Assembly (NCBI RefSeq): GCF_001724605.1
Contig: NZ_MEEX01000018.1
Coordinates: 19,678-83,677 of the forward strand
Direction of reading: 5' to 3'
Origin: Phenylobacterium sp. SCN 70-31
GTDB lineage: Bacteria > Pseudomonadota > Alphaproteobacteria > Caulobacterales > Caulobacteraceae
Length of the DNA: 64,000 nt
Shown here: positions 44,709 to 53,898 of the stretch, in pieces
How the letters are laid out: each line of letters begins with the position of its first letter
Position numbering within the stretch: position 1 is the first letter of the stretch
Position numbers and translations under genes: made by a program
The notes under the pieces: generated by a model
What the model saw: the letters and a program-made list of their open reading frames with translations, nothing else
The model's database searches: none
What the model was told of the DNA's origin: nothing

Positions 44709-46976
44709 CTACATCCCCTTCGCGATCAGCCCCGCCAGCAGCCTGTCGGGCGTGATCGGATAGTCGCGCACGCGCACGCCGCAGGCGTTGTAGACGGCGT
44801 TGGCCACCGCGGCGCCGGCCCCCGAGTTGCCCAACTCGCCCACGCCCTTGATCCCCATCGGGTTCGCCTTGTCGTCCACCTCGTCCAGCATGATGGCGTC
44901 CAGCTCGCCGATGTCGGCCTGCACCGGCAGCACGTACTGGGCCAGGTCCTGGTTGACGAGCGAGCCGTAGCGCGGATCGACGGGGTTGCCTTCGTGCAGG
45001 GCGGAACCCACCCCCCAGATCATCCCGCCGGTGAGCTGGCTGCGGGCGGTCTTGGCGTTGATGATCCGCCCGGCCGCGAACACGCCCAGCATCCGGCGCA
45101 CGCGCACTTCGCCCGTCACCGGGTCCACGCCCACCTCGCAGTAATGGGCGCCGTAGGTCTGCTGGCTCCACTTCTGCGCGTCCTGCGCCGGCCGGATCTC
45201 GCCCTCGACCGTGAGCCCCTCGGGCGCCGCGCGGCGGATCAGATCCGACAGGGTCTCGGAGCGGTTCTCGATGGCGACCACGCCATCCTGGAAGGTGACG
45301 TCACCCGGATCGCCGGCGTGCAGAGGCGATCCGGGATCGCCCGTGGCCAGGTCGGCGATCGCCCGGCGCAGGTTCATGCCCGCCATCAGCGCGGCCGAAC
45401 CGGCGGTCGCCGCGCCGAACTGGCCGCCCGATCCGGGCGCCGGCGGCAGCTCGGAATCGCCGATCTCGACCTTCACCTGGCCCAGCGGCACGCCCAGGGT
45501 CTCGGCCGCGATCTGGGCCAGGACCGTGTAGGTGCCGGTCCCGATGTCGGTCATGCCCTGGCGCACGGTGATCACGCCGTCGGCGTCGACCGAGAAGCTG
45601 CACTTGGCCGGCAGCAGGAAGTTGCCGCGGATGGCGGCCGCCATGCCCAGGCCCACCAGCCAGCGGCCATCGCGCACCTGGCCGGGCGTCGGCAGCCGCC
45701 GGTCCCAGCCGAAGAGCTGGGCTCCCTCGCGCAGGCAGCGCACAAGCTGGCGCTGCGAGAACGGCCGTCCGTTCTCGGGATCGACCTCGGGCTCGTTGCG
45801 GATGCGCAGCTCGACGGGGTCCAGGCCGAGCTGCTCGGCCAGCTCGTCCATGGCGCATTCCAGGCTGAGCGTGCCCGAGGCCTCGCCCGGCGCGCGCATG
45901 GCCCCGGCGTGCGGCAGGTCCAGTTTCACCAGCCGGTGGCCCGTGAGACGGTTGGGCGCCGCATAGAGACTGCGCGCGAAGTTCGACGCGTGCTCGGTGA
46001 AGGCGCCGTCGCGATGACAGTGGGTCCAGGTCATCATCGACATGGCGTTCAGCCGCCCATCGCGCCCGGCGCCCAGCCGCACCCGCTGGACCGTCGCAGG
46101 CCGGTGGATCGTGCCGTGCATCATCTGCTGGCGGGTGAAGGCCACCTTGACCGGACGGCCCAGGGCGCGGGCCGCCAGCGCCGCCAAGGTCAGGTCGTCG
46201 TAGGTCTGGCCCTTCCCGCCGAAACCGCCGCCGATGTAGCGCGTCAGCAGATGGACATCGTCGCGCCCGATCCCCAGCGTCTCGGCCAGGCCGTGCTGAG
46301 CGGGCTTCACCATCTGGACCGAGGTGTGGGCCACGCAGCGGTCCGGCCCCTCCCACCAGGCCAGCGAGGCGCAGGGCTCCATCTGGCAGTGGTTCTGAAG
46401 CGGCGTGGTCCAGGTCTCGTCCAGCCGGACCTCGGAGGCGGCGAACCCCGCGTCGAAGTCCCCGATCTCCACGTCCTGCTCGCCCGGGGGCTGGCCGGCG
46501 GCGTCCAGGCGTTCGTGGAACGCCACGTCATGCCCTTCGGCCGCATAGCTCAGCCGGATCAGATGCGAGGCGGCGACAGCGTTCTCCAGGGTGTCGGCCA
46601 CCACGAAGGCCACGGGCTGGCCGAAATAGGCGACCCGGTCGCTCTCCAGCGCCGGCTTCGATCCCTGGGTGCTTCGTGGATGCCCCTTGGTGCCGCGCGG
46701 CGGCTGCGCCGGAGCGTTCATGTGCGTCCAGGCCAGCAGCACGCCGGGCGAGGCCTCGGCCGCGGCGATGTCGACGGCGGTGATCCGGCCCCGCGCGATG
46801 GCCGCGCCCACCATGACGCCGTAGGCCGGCGGAGACGGGGGCTGGACCTCGTAGGCGTAGGGCGCCGTGCCCGTGACCTTCAGCGGGCCTTCGTACCGAT
46901 CCACGCCCTTGCCGATCAGGCCGCCGCGGTTGTCCTTGACCGGATTGGGGGCCTCCCAGTCGCTGACCGAGCTCAT
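44709..46976 (-). CDS. Molybdopterin-binding subunit, xanthine dehydrogenase family (PaoC-like)
   Basis: This 755-aa large subunit starts at [20 protein letters not shown] (46976). Family marks: [20 protein letters not shown] at the front, the molybdopterin-binding [17 protein letters not shown] and [40 protein letters not shown], and the active-site Glu in [20 protein letters not shown]. It is most like E. coli PaoC, the aldehyde oxidoreductase. No Tat signal is present, which points to a cytoplasmic enzyme. With the two following subunit genes it would oxidise an aldehyde or hydroxylate a heteroaromatic ring. Confidence 0.92.
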   Translation of the reverse strand: MSSVSDWEAPNPVKDNRGGLIGKGVDRYEGPLKVTGTAPYAYEVQPPSPPAYGVMVGAAIARGRITAVDIAAAEASPGVLLAWTHMNAPAQPPRGTKGHPRSTQGSKPALESDRVAYFGQPVAFVVADTLENAVAASHLIRLSYAAEGHDVAFHERLDAAGQPPGEQDVEIGDFDAGFAASEVRLDETWTTPLQNHCQMEPCASLAWWEGPDRCVAHTSVQMVKPAQHGLAETLGIGRDDVHLLTRYIGGGFGGKGQTYDDLTLAALAARALGRPVKVAFTRQQMMHGTIHRPATVQRVRLGAGRDGRLNAMSMMTWTHCHRDGAFTEHASNFARSLYAAPNRLTGHRLVKLDLPHAGAMRAPGEASGTLSLECAMDELAEQLGLDPVELRIRNEPEVDPENGRPFSQRQLVRCLREGAQLFGWDRRLPTPGQVRDGRWLVGLGMAAAIRGNFLLPAKCSFSVDADGVITVRQGMTDIGTGTYTVLAQIAAETLGVPLGQVKVEIGDSELPPAPGSGGQFGAATAGSAALMAGMNLRRAIADLATGDPGSPLHAGDPGDVTFQDGVVAIENRSETLSDLIRRAAPEGLTVEGEIRPAQDAQKWSQQTYGAHYCEVGVDPVTGEVRVRRMLGVFAAGRIINAKTARSQLTGGMIWGVGSALHEGNPVDPRYGSLVNQDLAQYVLPVQADIGELDAIMLDEVDDKANPMGIKGVGELGNSGAGAAVANAVYNACGVRVRDYPITPDRLLAGLIAKGM

Positions 46977-47935
46977 CCCTGCCCTCCCCCGTTCGCGGCG
47001 GCGCGCGCCTCGGCCATCGTGGCGACGGCCAGACGCGCCACCAGCGGGACCTTGAAGTCGTTGCGGCCCAGCGGGCTGGCGCCCGCCAGTTCGCGGCCGA
47101 TGGCCTCGGCCGGGTCGGCGCCGTCGACCAGCGCCGCCTCGGCCGCCGTGGCCCGCCAGGGCTTCAGCGCCACCATGCCCAGTGCCAGCCGGCCGCCGGC
47201 GACCGCCACGCTGGCCAGGCCGCCGGCGTACGACGCCCGGTCCCGGACCTTGCGATAGGCCTGTCCGCCCGTTGGCGCGGGCGGCACGACCACCGCGGTG
47301 ATCAGCTCGCCGTCGTCCAGCGCCGTCTCCAGATGCGGCGTGTCGCCCGGCGCACGGTGCAGGTCGGCCACGGGGATCGAGCGCGCCCCGCCGCCGGCCG
47401 TCAGGGTCTCCACCCGGGCGTCCAGCGCCGTCAGGGCCACGGCCATGTCCGAGGGATGGGTCGCCACGCACGACGGGCTGGCGCCGAAGATGGCGGCGTT
47501 GCGGTTCAGCCCCTCCAGCGCCCCGCAACCCGAGCCGGGCTGGCGCTTGTTGCAGGGTTTCGTGGGGTCGTAGAAGTAGGCGCAGCGCGTCCGCTGCAGC
47601 AGGTTGCCGCCGACGCGGGCCTTATTGCGGAGCTGGGGCGAGCCCCCCGCCACGATCGCCTCGGACAGCATCGGAAAGCGCGCCCGCACCAACGGATCGG
47701 ACGCCACCGCCGTGTTGGTCGCCATCGCCCCGATACGCAGGCCGCCCTCGTCCGTCGCCTCGATCCCCGCCATCGGCAGGCGGCCCACGTCGATCAGGTG
47801 CGCCGGAGCCTCGATGTCCAGCTTCATCAGGTCCAGCAGGTTGGTGCCGCCGGCGATGAAGCGCGCGCCCGGCGCCTGGGCCGCCTCCACCGCCGCCGCG
47901 GCCGAGGCGGCGCGCTCATAGGTGAAGGGCCTCAT
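46973..47935 (-). CDS. FAD-binding subunit with extra Fe-S cysteines (PaoB-like)
   Basis: This 320-aa FAD subunit has [20 protein letters not shown] (FAD-binding) and the [18 protein letters not shown] segment. An insertion with Cys118, Cys128 and Cys137 ([20 protein letters not shown]) and Cys156 matches the extra [4Fe-4S] site of PaoB, absent from ordinary xanthine dehydrogenases. The C-terminal CO_deh_flav_C domain follows ([19 protein letters not shown]). It overlaps both neighbouring subunit genes by four bases, indicating assembly as a heterotrimer. Confidence 0.92.
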   Translation of the reverse strand: MRPFTYERAASAAAAVEAAQAPGARFIAGGTNLLDLMKLDIEAPAHLIDVGRLPMAGIEATDEGGLRIGAMATNTAVASDPLVRARFPMLSEAIVAGGSPQLRNKARVGGNLLQRTRCAYFYDPTKPCNKRQPGSGCGALEGLNRNAAIFGASPSCVATHPSDMAVALTALDARVETLTAGGGARSIPVADLHRAPGDTPHLETALDDGELITAVVVPPAPTGGQAYRKVRDRASYAGGLASVAVAGGRLALGMVALKPWRATAAEAALVDGADPAEAIGRELAGASPLGRNDFKVPLVARLAVATMAEARAAANGGGQG

Positions 47936-48435
47936 GCGCGCCCCTCCGCCGCGTCGCGGATCGCCGCCACGATCTGCGGATAGGCCGAGCAGCGGCAGAT
48001 GTTCCCGCTCATCCGCTCTCGGATCTCGGCGTCGGACAGGGTCGGGGCGGCGCCGCGCGGCGTCTCGGGGCTGGGCGCGCCCGCCTCGAATTCGGCCAGC
48101 ATCGCCACCGCCGAGCAGATCTGCCCCGGCGTGCAGTAGCCGCACTGGAACGCGTCGTGCGTCAGGAACGCCTGCTGCATCGGGTGGAGCGTCTCGGGCG
48201 ACCCCAGACCCTCGATGGTCGTCACCTCGTCGCCGTCGTGCATGACCGCCAGCGACAGGCAGGCGTTGATGCGCGTTCCGTTCGCGAGCACCGTGCAGGC
48301 GCCGCACTGGCCGTGGTCGCAGCCCTTCTTCGAGCCGGTCAGCTTCAGGTGCTCGCGCAAGGCGTCGAGCAGTGTCGTGCGCGGGTCGAGGTCCAGGGAC
48401 CGCGCCTCGCCATTGGCGGTGATGTTGATCCTCAA
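47932..48435 (-). CDS. (2Fe-2S)-binding subunit, xanthine dehydrogenase family (PaoA-like)
   Basis: This 167-aa subunit has a TTG start at 48435, five bases after GGGAGGG. The N-terminal plant-type ferredoxin domain carries [16 protein letters not shown] and a later cysteine in INACLSL. The C-terminal helical 2Fe-2S domain has [15 protein letters not shown] and [12 protein letters not shown]. Unlike E. coli PaoA it has no twin-arginine leader. It passes electrons from the molybdenum site to FAD. It is first in the three-gene operon. Confidence 0.93.
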   Translation of the reverse strand: MRINITANGEARSLDLDPRTTLLDALREHLKLTGSKKGCDHGQCGACTVLANGTRINACLSLAVMHDGDEVTTIEGLGSPETLHPMQQAFLTHDAFQCGYCTPGQICSAVAMLAEFEAGAPSPETPRGAAPTLSDAEIRERMSGNICRCSAYPQIVAAIRDAAEGRA

Positions 48436-48497
48436 CCCGTCCCTCCCGCTAGAGCGCCGCCCTTTTTTGGCGGGCGGTCGTTTCGTATCTTCGATCC

Positions 48498-48770
48498 TCA
48501 GGTCTCGCCCGGCGCGAGGGCCTTCACGGACAACGCGTGGACAGGCCCGGCCAGTTCCTCGGCCAGCGCGCGATACACCATCCGCTGGCGCGCCACCCTG
48601 GGCGTCCCCGAGAACGCCGGGGCTTCGATGGTCACGTTGAAGTGGCTCTCGCCGCCCTCGCGGGCGCCAGCGTGACCCGCATGCCGGTCCGAGTCGTCCA
48701 CGATCTCCAGCCGCGTGGGCCGGAAGGCCGCGGTGAGCTTGTCTTGAATGGCATCAAATATGGCGCCCAT
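48498..48770 (-). CDS. bolA: BolA family protein
   Basis: This 90-aa protein starts at MGAIFDAIQDKLTAAFRPTR (48770). The BolA fold is visible: 'LEIVDDSDRHAGHAGAREGG' with the conserved histidine, ESHFNVTIEAPAFSGTPRVA (the FxG..RV helix-turn-helix-like segment), and RMVYRALAEELAGPVHALSV. BolA proteins work with monothiol glutaredoxins in Fe-S cluster handling. It is divergent from the J-domain gene with 52 bases between start codons, an arrangement common in alphaproteobacteria. It is downstream of, but probably not co-transcribed with, the oxidase operon. Confidence 0.92.
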   Translation of the reverse strand: MGAIFDAIQDKLTAAFRPTRLEIVDDSDRHAGHAGAREGGESHFNVTIEAPAFSGTPRVARQRMVYRALAEELAGPVHALSVKALAPGET

Positions 48771-48822
48771 CGGCTCTATCTTCAATTCTTGTACGGAACT
48801 TTCTCCCCACCATACTCGGCTC

Positions 48823-49479
48823 ATGCCCGGCGCGTTTCAATACAGGCCAAAGTTCGTGGATATCCGCGTGCGACCGCCGTCCGAGAAGGACGAGACGGCC
48901 GAGGACGTTCACGCCCTGAAGCCCGGCGAACGGCGGTGCGACCACCCCGGCTGCCGCCAGGCCGCCACCGCACGCGCGCCCAAGAGCCGCGACATGCTGA
49001 ACGAGCACTACTGGTTCTGTCAGCCGCATGCCGCCGAATACAACCGCAACTGGAACTTCTTCGCCGGCATGGCCGAGGGCGAGGTCCGTCGCCGCCAGCA
49101 GGAGGAGATGATGACCGGCGGCCGCCCCACCTGGGAGATGAAGGCCGGCCGCATGAGTCGCGAGGCCGCCGCCTTCGCCGCCAAGTTCGGCGCGAAGCAG
49201 GGTCCCGGCCCAGGTCACGATCCCTTCAACCTGTTCGGCGGGGGCGGAACTCAGGCGAAGGTCGAGACGCCCAGCCGGCGTCTGGGCAAGATCGAACGCA
49301 ACGCCCTGGCCGACCTCGATCTCGATGAGGACGCCGACGCCTCGAAGATCCGCGCCCGCTACACCGAACTGGTCCGCCGCCTGCACCCCGACGCCAACAA
49401 CGGCGACCGCTCGGGCGAGAACCGGCTCCAGCGGGTCATCAAGTCCTATCAGGCGCTGCGCAAGGCCGGGATGGCCTAG
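48823..49479 (+). CDS. J-domain (DnaJ-like) protein
   Basis: This 218-aa protein starts at MPGAFQYRPKFVDIRVRPPS (48823). The J domain is at the C-terminus (about 155-215): NALADLDLDEDADASKIRAR with the HPD triad in VRRLHPDANNGD. The N-terminal part has two CxxxC/H-like pairs (RRCDHPGCRQAA, and YWFCQPHAAEYN) that may bind zinc. This architecture is the alphaproteobacterial J protein usually found beside bolA and cobS. Its stop codon shares the bases CTAG with the stop of the convergent TSUP gene. Confidence 0.9.
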   Translation: MPGAFQYRPKFVDIRVRPPSEKDETAEDVHALKPGERRCDHPGCRQAATARAPKSRDMLNEHYWFCQPHAAEYNRNWNFFAGMAEGEVRRRQQEEMMTGGRPTWEMKAGRMSREAAAFAAKFGAKQGPGPGHDPFNLFGGGGTQAKVETPSRRLGKIERNALADLDLDEDADASKIRARYTELVRRLHPDANNGDRSGENRLQRVIKSYQALRKAGMA

Positions 49480-50249
49480 GTGAACGCCCGGAAGGCCACA
49501 TAGGCGGCGACGGCGATCACCATCAGCGCGAACAGTCTCTGCGCCAGCGCCGCACGCGCCGACAGCGCCCCCGCGACGGGTCCCGAGGCCAGGACGCCCA
49601 CCGCCCCGCCGCCCACCAGGGCGCCGAAGACCGGCCAGTCCACCAGGCCGGAGGCCGCATAGCTGACACTGGTCGCCGCGCCGAACAGCGCCACCGACAC
49701 CAGCGACGAGGCGGCGGCGTGGGCCAGGGTCATGCCGGTGGCGGCCATCAGGCCCGGCGCGATCAGGAAGCCGCCGCCGATGCCGAAGAAGCCGGCCGCC
49801 AGCCCCGTTCCGAGCCCGATGGGAGCCAGCTTCAGCACGCGGCCGGCGTCGAGACGCACGGACGGGTCGCCGACATTTCGGCGGGGCAGCAGCATCGAGC
49901 CGCCGACCAGCGCCATGACTCCCGCGAAGCCGGCCAGCAGCGCCTGGCCGTCCACCTGCTTGGCGAGGTGCGCGCCCGTGAGCGACCCGGCCAGGCCCGC
50001 AGCGGCGAACACCAGGGCGCAGGGCCATTTCACACGGCCGGCCCGCGCCTGCACGGCCAGGCCGGCGAGCGCGTTCACCGCTACGGCCGACGCCGAGGTG
50101 CCGATGGCCACGTGCGGGTCACGCACGCCGACGGCGTAGATCAGTAGCGGGGTGGCCAGGACCGAGCCGCCGCCGCCGAACACGCCCAGCAGCAGGCCCA
50201 CCAGAGCGCCGCTGGCGAGGGCGGCGCCCAGCGCCCAGGAGACGTCCAC
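49476..50249 (-). CDS. TSUP family sulfite/thiosulfate-type exporter
   Basis: This 257-aa membrane protein has a GTG start at 50249, two bases after the rhodanese stop. It has about eight hydrophobic segments in two related halves, each with the family signature: GLLLGVFGGGGSVLATPLLI and GLAAGFFGIGGGFLIAPGLM. TauE/SafE (TSUP) proteins move sulfite, sulfoacetate or related organosulfur anions. Linkage to a rhodanese and a BigR-like repressor points to sulfite or thiosulfate made during persulfide oxidation. Confidence 0.9.
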   Translation of the reverse strand: MDVSWALGAALASGALVGLLLGVFGGGGSVLATPLLIYAVGVRDPHVAIGTSASAVAVNALAGLAVQARAGRVKWPCALVFAAAGLAGSLTGAHLAKQVDGQALLAGFAGVMALVGGSMLLPRRNVGDPSVRLDAGRVLKLAPIGLGTGLAAGFFGIGGGFLIAPGLMAATGMTLAHAAASSLVSVALFGAATSVSYAASGLVDWPVFGALVGGGAVGVLASGPVAGALSARAALAQRLFALMVIAVAAYVAFRAFT

Positions 50250-50251
50250 GG

Positions 50252-50818
50252 TCAGGCCGCCCCGAGATCCGACGGCGCGGTCCGGGGACGGTTCCACGGC
50301 ATCGCGGCCAACAGGCGGGCCAGGCCGCAGAAGCCCGTGACGCCCGCGAACGTCAGGCCGGCGCCCACGAAGGCCGGGATGGCCAGGAAGGCCGGATGGA
50401 CCGCGCCCCCCAGGCCGACTCCGGCCAGCACCAGCGCGCCCGCCGCGATCTGCACCTGGCGCATGATCTCCAGCGGCGCCTTGCGATCCTCGGCTACGGG
50501 CAATCCGGCGGCCGCCCAGGCGTCGACGCCACCCTCCAGCACATAGGCCGGGCCGCCGACGGCCTCGGCCAGCCGCTGGCAGTTGGCGCCGGTCCGCATC
50601 CCGGTGCGGCAGGTGAAGATCACGTCCCGGCCGGGATCGATCCTCAGCCGCGCCGTCTCGAAGTCGGACAACGGCCGCGACAGGGCGCCCTTCACGTGGC
50701 GTCGGGCGAACTCGTCGGCTTCGCGGATATCCACCAGGACGGCGCCGCGCCCGGCCAGTCGGCGGCCGACCTCATCCGGCGGCAGGGGGATCAGAGGAGC
50801 GTTCGGAAGAGGGTTCAT
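50252..50818 (-). CDS. YgaP-like membrane rhodanese (rhodanese plus DUF2892)
   Basis: This 188-aa protein has an N-terminal rhodanese domain (AVLVDIREADEFARRHVKGA, active loop FTCRTGMRTG with the nucleophilic Cys) and a C-terminal pair of membrane helices of the DUF2892 type (IAAGALVLAGVGLGGAVHPA, then FAGVTGFCGLARLLAAMPWN). This is the layout of E. coli YgaP. It transfers sulfane sulfur, with product possibly leaving through the TSUP carrier encoded directly downstream. Its start lies 47 bases inside the repressor gene, so the two are probably translationally coupled. Confidence 0.92.
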   Translation of the reverse strand: MNPLPNAPLIPLPPDEVGRRLAGRGAVLVDIREADEFARRHVKGALSRPLSDFETARLRIDPGRDVIFTCRTGMRTGANCQRLAEAVGGPAYVLEGGVDAWAAAGLPVAEDRKAPLEIMRQVQIAAGALVLAGVGLGGAVHPAFLAIPAFVGAGLTFAGVTGFCGLARLLAAMPWNRPRTAPSDLGAA

Positions 50819-51146
50819 GGGGCGACCTCATGTCGGGGGGACAGAAGATCTCGGCGAGCGTCGTCACCACGCGCACGGCGGCGGGGTCCGAGATCCGGTA
50901 GCGCACGCTCTGGCCTTCGCGGCGCGTGGCCACGATGCCCTCTTCCCGCAGCACCGCGAGGTGCTGCGACAGGGCCGACTGCGACAGGCCGACCAGGGGC
51001 TGAAGCTCCCCCACCGCCCGTTCGCCGTCCGCAAGCTGGCACAGGATCATCAGGCGCCGCTCGTTGGAGAGCGCGCGCAGGAGCCGGGCGGCTTCCGCGG
51101 CGCTCGCCTCGAAGCGCGAGATGTCGAAGTTCGCGAGATCGAACAT
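50772..51146 (-). CDS. BigR/SqrR-like ArsR family persulfide-sensing repressor
   Basis: This 124-aa winged-helix repressor has LLRALSNERRLMILCQLADG, recognition helix LVGLSQSALSQHLAVLREEG and wing RREGQSVRYRI. Two cysteines, Cys36 and Cys102, are 66 residues apart, the same spacing as Cys42 and Cys108 of BigR, which form a disulfide or polysulfide bridge when reactive sulfur is present. The gene is divergent from a persulfide dioxygenase gene and heads the rhodanese/TSUP operon. Palindromic operator arms lie in the shared upstream region. Confidence 0.9.
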   Translation of the reverse strand: MFDLANFDISRFEASAAEAARLLRALSNERRLMILCQLADGERAVGELQPLVGLSQSALSQHLAVLREEGIVATRREGQSVRYRISDPAAVRVVTTLAEIFCPPDMRSPHEPSSERSSDPPAAG

Positions 51147-51158
51147 GAGGCCTATATA

Positions 51159-51187
51159 TTAGCTATTGCTAAATTAGCAAGTGCTCA
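51159..51187. promoter_or_regulatory. BigR-type operator between divergent sulfur genes
   Basis: Alternating TTAGC/GCTAA arms are seen: TTAGC-tatt-GCTAA at 51159-51172 and GCTAA-a-TTAGC at 51168-51178, followed by a weaker GTGCT. They overlap the AT-rich start region (TATATATT) between the repressor and the dioxygenase gene, so one protein could control both directions. Confidence 0.6.
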
Positions 51188-51219
51188 TATGTATGTTTGA
51201 GGCCAGGGAGGCTCCGACC

Positions 51220-52080
51220 ATGCAACCCGACGTTCAAGCGTTTTTCGATCCCGCCACCTCGACGGCGACCTATCTGGTCAGCGACCCGGCGACGAAGGCG
51301 GCCGCCATCGTCGATCCCGTCCTGGATTTCGAACCCAGGGGCGCGAGGCTTTCCACGCGCTCGGCCGACGCCGTCCTGGCCGCCGTCCGCGACCGGGGCC
51401 TGAACCTGAAGTACGTGCTGGAGACCCACGCCCACGCCGACCACCTGTCGGCGGCCGACTACATCCGCAGAAGCACCGGCGCCGAGGTCGTCATCGGGGC
51501 GCGCATCGTCGAGGTCCAGAAGCAGTTCATCCCCACCTTCGAGGCCGACGACGTCGCCGACGACGGCCGGGCCTTCGACCGGCTGATCGACGAGGGCCAG
51601 ACCCTGCCGCTGGGCGACCTGGAGATTTCGGTGCTGCACACGCCCGGCCATACGCCGGCCTGCGTCACCTACCGCATCGGCGACGCGGCCTTCGTCGGCG
51701 ACACCCTGTTCATGCCCGACTACGGGACGGCGCGCGCCGACTTCCCGGGCGGCGACGCCGCGACGCTGTACCGCTCGACCCGCAAGATCCTGGCCCTGCC
51801 GCCCGAGACCCGCATCTTCGTGGGCCACGACTACCTGCCGCCCGGCCGCGACCATATCCGGTGGGAGACCACTGTGGCCGAACAGCGGGCCGGTAACATC
51901 CACGTCCACGACGGGGTGGCCGAAGCCGACTTCGTGGCCATGCGCCGGGCGCGCGACGCGACGCTGGCGCCGCCCACCCTGATCCTGCCGTCGCTTCAGG
52001 TGAACATCCGCGCCGGCGCGCTGCCGCCGGCGTCGCCCGGCGGACACGTCTTCCTGCGACTGCCGGTGAGCCGGGTCTGA
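51220..52080 (+). CDS. blh: Persulfide dioxygenase-like MBL-fold protein (Blh/ETHE1 type)
   Basis: This is a 286-aa metallo-beta-lactamase-fold enzyme. ATG 51220 is chosen: GGGAGG lies eight bases upstream and MQPDVQAFFDPATSTATYLV is the standard family start. Metal ligands are in ETHAHADHLSAA, HTPGHTPACVTY and the GDTLFMPDYGTARADFPGG block, with VGHDYLPPGRD near the end. It should oxidise glutathione persulfide to sulfite with O2 in the cytoplasm. The divergent BigR-like gene and its operator indicate induction by reactive sulfur. Confidence 0.93.
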   Translation: MQPDVQAFFDPATSTATYLVSDPATKAAAIVDPVLDFEPRGARLSTRSADAVLAAVRDRGLNLKYVLETHAHADHLSAADYIRRSTGAEVVIGARIVEVQKQFIPTFEADDVADDGRAFDRLIDEGQTLPLGDLEISVLHTPGHTPACVTYRIGDAAFVGDTLFMPDYGTARADFPGGDAATLYRSTRKILALPPETRIFVGHDYLPPGRDHIRWETTVAEQRAGNIHVHDGVAEADFVAMRRARDATLAPPTLILPSLQVNIRAGALPPASPGGHVFLRLPVSRV

Positions 52081-52094
52081 CGCCGGCCCGGCCG

Positions 52095-53588
52095 TCAGGC
52101 CGCCCGGCGAGACCCTGCGGCCGGGGTGGCCTCGCCGGCGACCGTGAAGCCGCCCATCAGGCGCGACAGGTCCACGCTCTGGGCGTTCAGCGAATGGGTG
52201 GCGGCGGTCGTCTCCTCGACCATCGCGGCGTTCTGCTGGGTGAGTTGATCGAGCTGATTGACCGCGATGTTCACCTCGCTGAGCGCACGGTTCTGTTCCA
52301 TCGCCGAGGCCGCGATCTCGGCCACCAGCGCGTCGATGGTCGTCACGCGTTCGGCGATGGCGGTCAGCGCCTCGCCGGTCTGCCCCACCAGGGCCACGCC
52401 GGTCTTCACCTGGGCGCCGGAGGCCGAGATCAGGGTCTTGATCTCCTTGGCGGCTTCGGCCGAACGCTGCGCCAGGGCGCGCACCTCGGAGGCGACGACG
52501 GCGAAGCCTTTGCCCGCCTCGCCGGCGCGAGCCGCCTCCACGCCGGCGTTCAGCGCCAGCAGATTGGTCTGGAACGCGATCTCGTCGATCACCCCGATGA
52601 TCCGGCTGATCTGGCTGGACGAATTGTCGATCTGGTCCATCGCACCGATCGCCTGCTCCACGACCACGCCCGAACGCTCGGCCTCGGCCCGCGCCTCGGC
52701 CATCGCCCGGCTGGCGTTTTGCGCCCCCTCCGAGCTACGCCGCACGGTGGCGGTGATCTGCTCCAGAGCGGCGGCGGTTTCTTCCAGGTTCGCCGCCTGC
52801 TGCTCGGTGCGGCGCGAAAGGTTCGAGGCGGCCGCGCCGATCTGCTCGACGCCCTCGCCCACCACCCGGGCCGCGCCCGAGGCGGCGCTCACCGCCTGCT
52901 CCAGGTTGGCGATCGCGGCGTTGAAGTCCGACTTCAGGGCGTCGAACTCCGGGGCCAGGGCCGCGTCCACCCGCGCCCGCAGGTCGCCCTGGGAAAGGCG
53001 GGACAGAGCCGCGCCGATGGCCTCCATGGCGGTGGCCTGGTTGTGCTCGGTCTCCTTGCGCGCGGCCTCCAGCGACTGGCGCTGCGTCTCCAGCGTCTCG
53101 AGATAGATGGAGAGCGCGAAATCCATGTCGAGCATCATGGCCTTGACCAGCGCGCCGATGGCGTCGGCCGTCTCGTCGGCGCCCTTGGCGCGACCGCCGA
53201 AGCCCTTGGGCCAACGGGTCTCCACCACCCGGCGCAACAGGGCGTCGGTGATCAGGGCGTAGCCGGCGATGTACCACCGGGGCTCCAGGCCGATCCGGGC
53301 ATGCGTCTGTCCGATGGTGCGCACGCCCCGGACATAGTCCTCGTCGTACTTGGCCTCGGCGATGACGCCCCAGTGGCGACCCTGGCTTCCCGCCGCGGCG
53401 GTGATGTGGCTCTCGTCCTTGAAGAACGCGCGCACCTGCGGCGTCTCCCGGAGCCGGGCATAGAACACGCTGAGCGCCGGCTGGACCTCGGCGGCGAGAA
53501 ACGGACGGAGCGACCGCAGCGTGTCGCGCGCCTTGCGGTCCAGTCCGATGAACTCGAGACGCTCACTGACGGCGTAGGTGTCGCTCAC
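52095..53588 (-). CDS. Globin-coupled methyl-accepting chemotaxis protein
   Basis: This 497-aa soluble chemoreceptor has an N-terminal globin-coupled-sensor domain (about 1-170). The proximal haem histidine is His96 in [21 protein letters not shown] coiled-coil/HAMP-like linker follows ([20 protein letters not shown]). The signalling domain has the hairpin tip [20 protein letters not shown] and flanking methylation helices. There are no membrane segments. It probably senses O2 or another diatomic gas like HemAT. It ends 14 bases after the convergent persulfide dioxygenase stop. The C-terminus lacks a CheB/CheR tether pentapeptide. Confidence 0.93.
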   Translation of the reverse strand: MSDTYAVSERLEFIGLDRKARDTLRSLRPFLAAEVQPALSVFYARLRETPQVRAFFKDESHITAAAGSQGRHWGVIAEAKYDEDYVRGVRTIGQTHARIGLEPRWYIAGYALITDALLRRVVETRWPKGFGGRAKGADETADAIGALVKAMMLDMDFALSIYLETLETQRQSLEAARKETEHNQATAMEAIGAALSRLSQGDLRARVDAALAPEFDALKSDFNAAIANLEQAVSAASGAARVVGEGVEQIGAAASNLSRRTEQQAANLEETAAALEQITATVRRSSEGAQNASRAMAEARAEAERSGVVVEQAIGAMDQIDNSSSQISRIIGVIDEIAFQTNLLALNAGVEAARAGEAGKGFAVVASEVRALAQRSAEAAKEIKTLISASGAQVKTGVALVGQTGEALTAIAERVTTIDALVAEIAASAMEQNRALSEVNIAVNQLDQLTQQNAAMVEETTAATHSLNAQSVDLSRLMGGFTVAGEATPAAGSRRAA

Positions 53589-53898
53589 GGGGATCCCCCT
53601 CTTGCAAGAAAGCTTAAGCAGGAGCGAAGACGGTTAATCCCCGCTTGCCGCAACCTTCGTCCATGCCGCGACATCTGGACGCATCACATCTCCAGATTGC
53701 ATCAAGGCCGCGGCGATACGGCCTTCAACTGCAAATTGCCGCGTCTCTCGGGCCATTGGGGCTCAGGACATGTCATTCTCGGCGCCATCGGCCGCGCCCA
53801 AGCTACGCCGTCTTTCTCGACGACTGTCGATCTGCGGGCTTGTCTCCGCAGCCTCCCCGGCGTCAGGCTGGCGCCAACGACAGGACGAGGAAACGCCG
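53589..53898. other. Divergent intergenic region, no gene recognised
   Basis: This 310-base gap separates the chemoreceptor and lactonase-like gene starts. An open frame from 53770 extends the lactonase N-terminally, but the signal peptide at 53899 argues against its use. The stretch should contain both promoters; I could not identify clear elements or operators. Confidence 0.5.

Noticed and set aside
42300..47258. Very long open frame on the + strand (about 1650 codons) through the receptor and oxidase genes
   Set aside because: It is a shadow frame caused by high GC at third codon positions; its translation is Arg/Pro/His-rich with no domain, while the true genes in other frames have full families.
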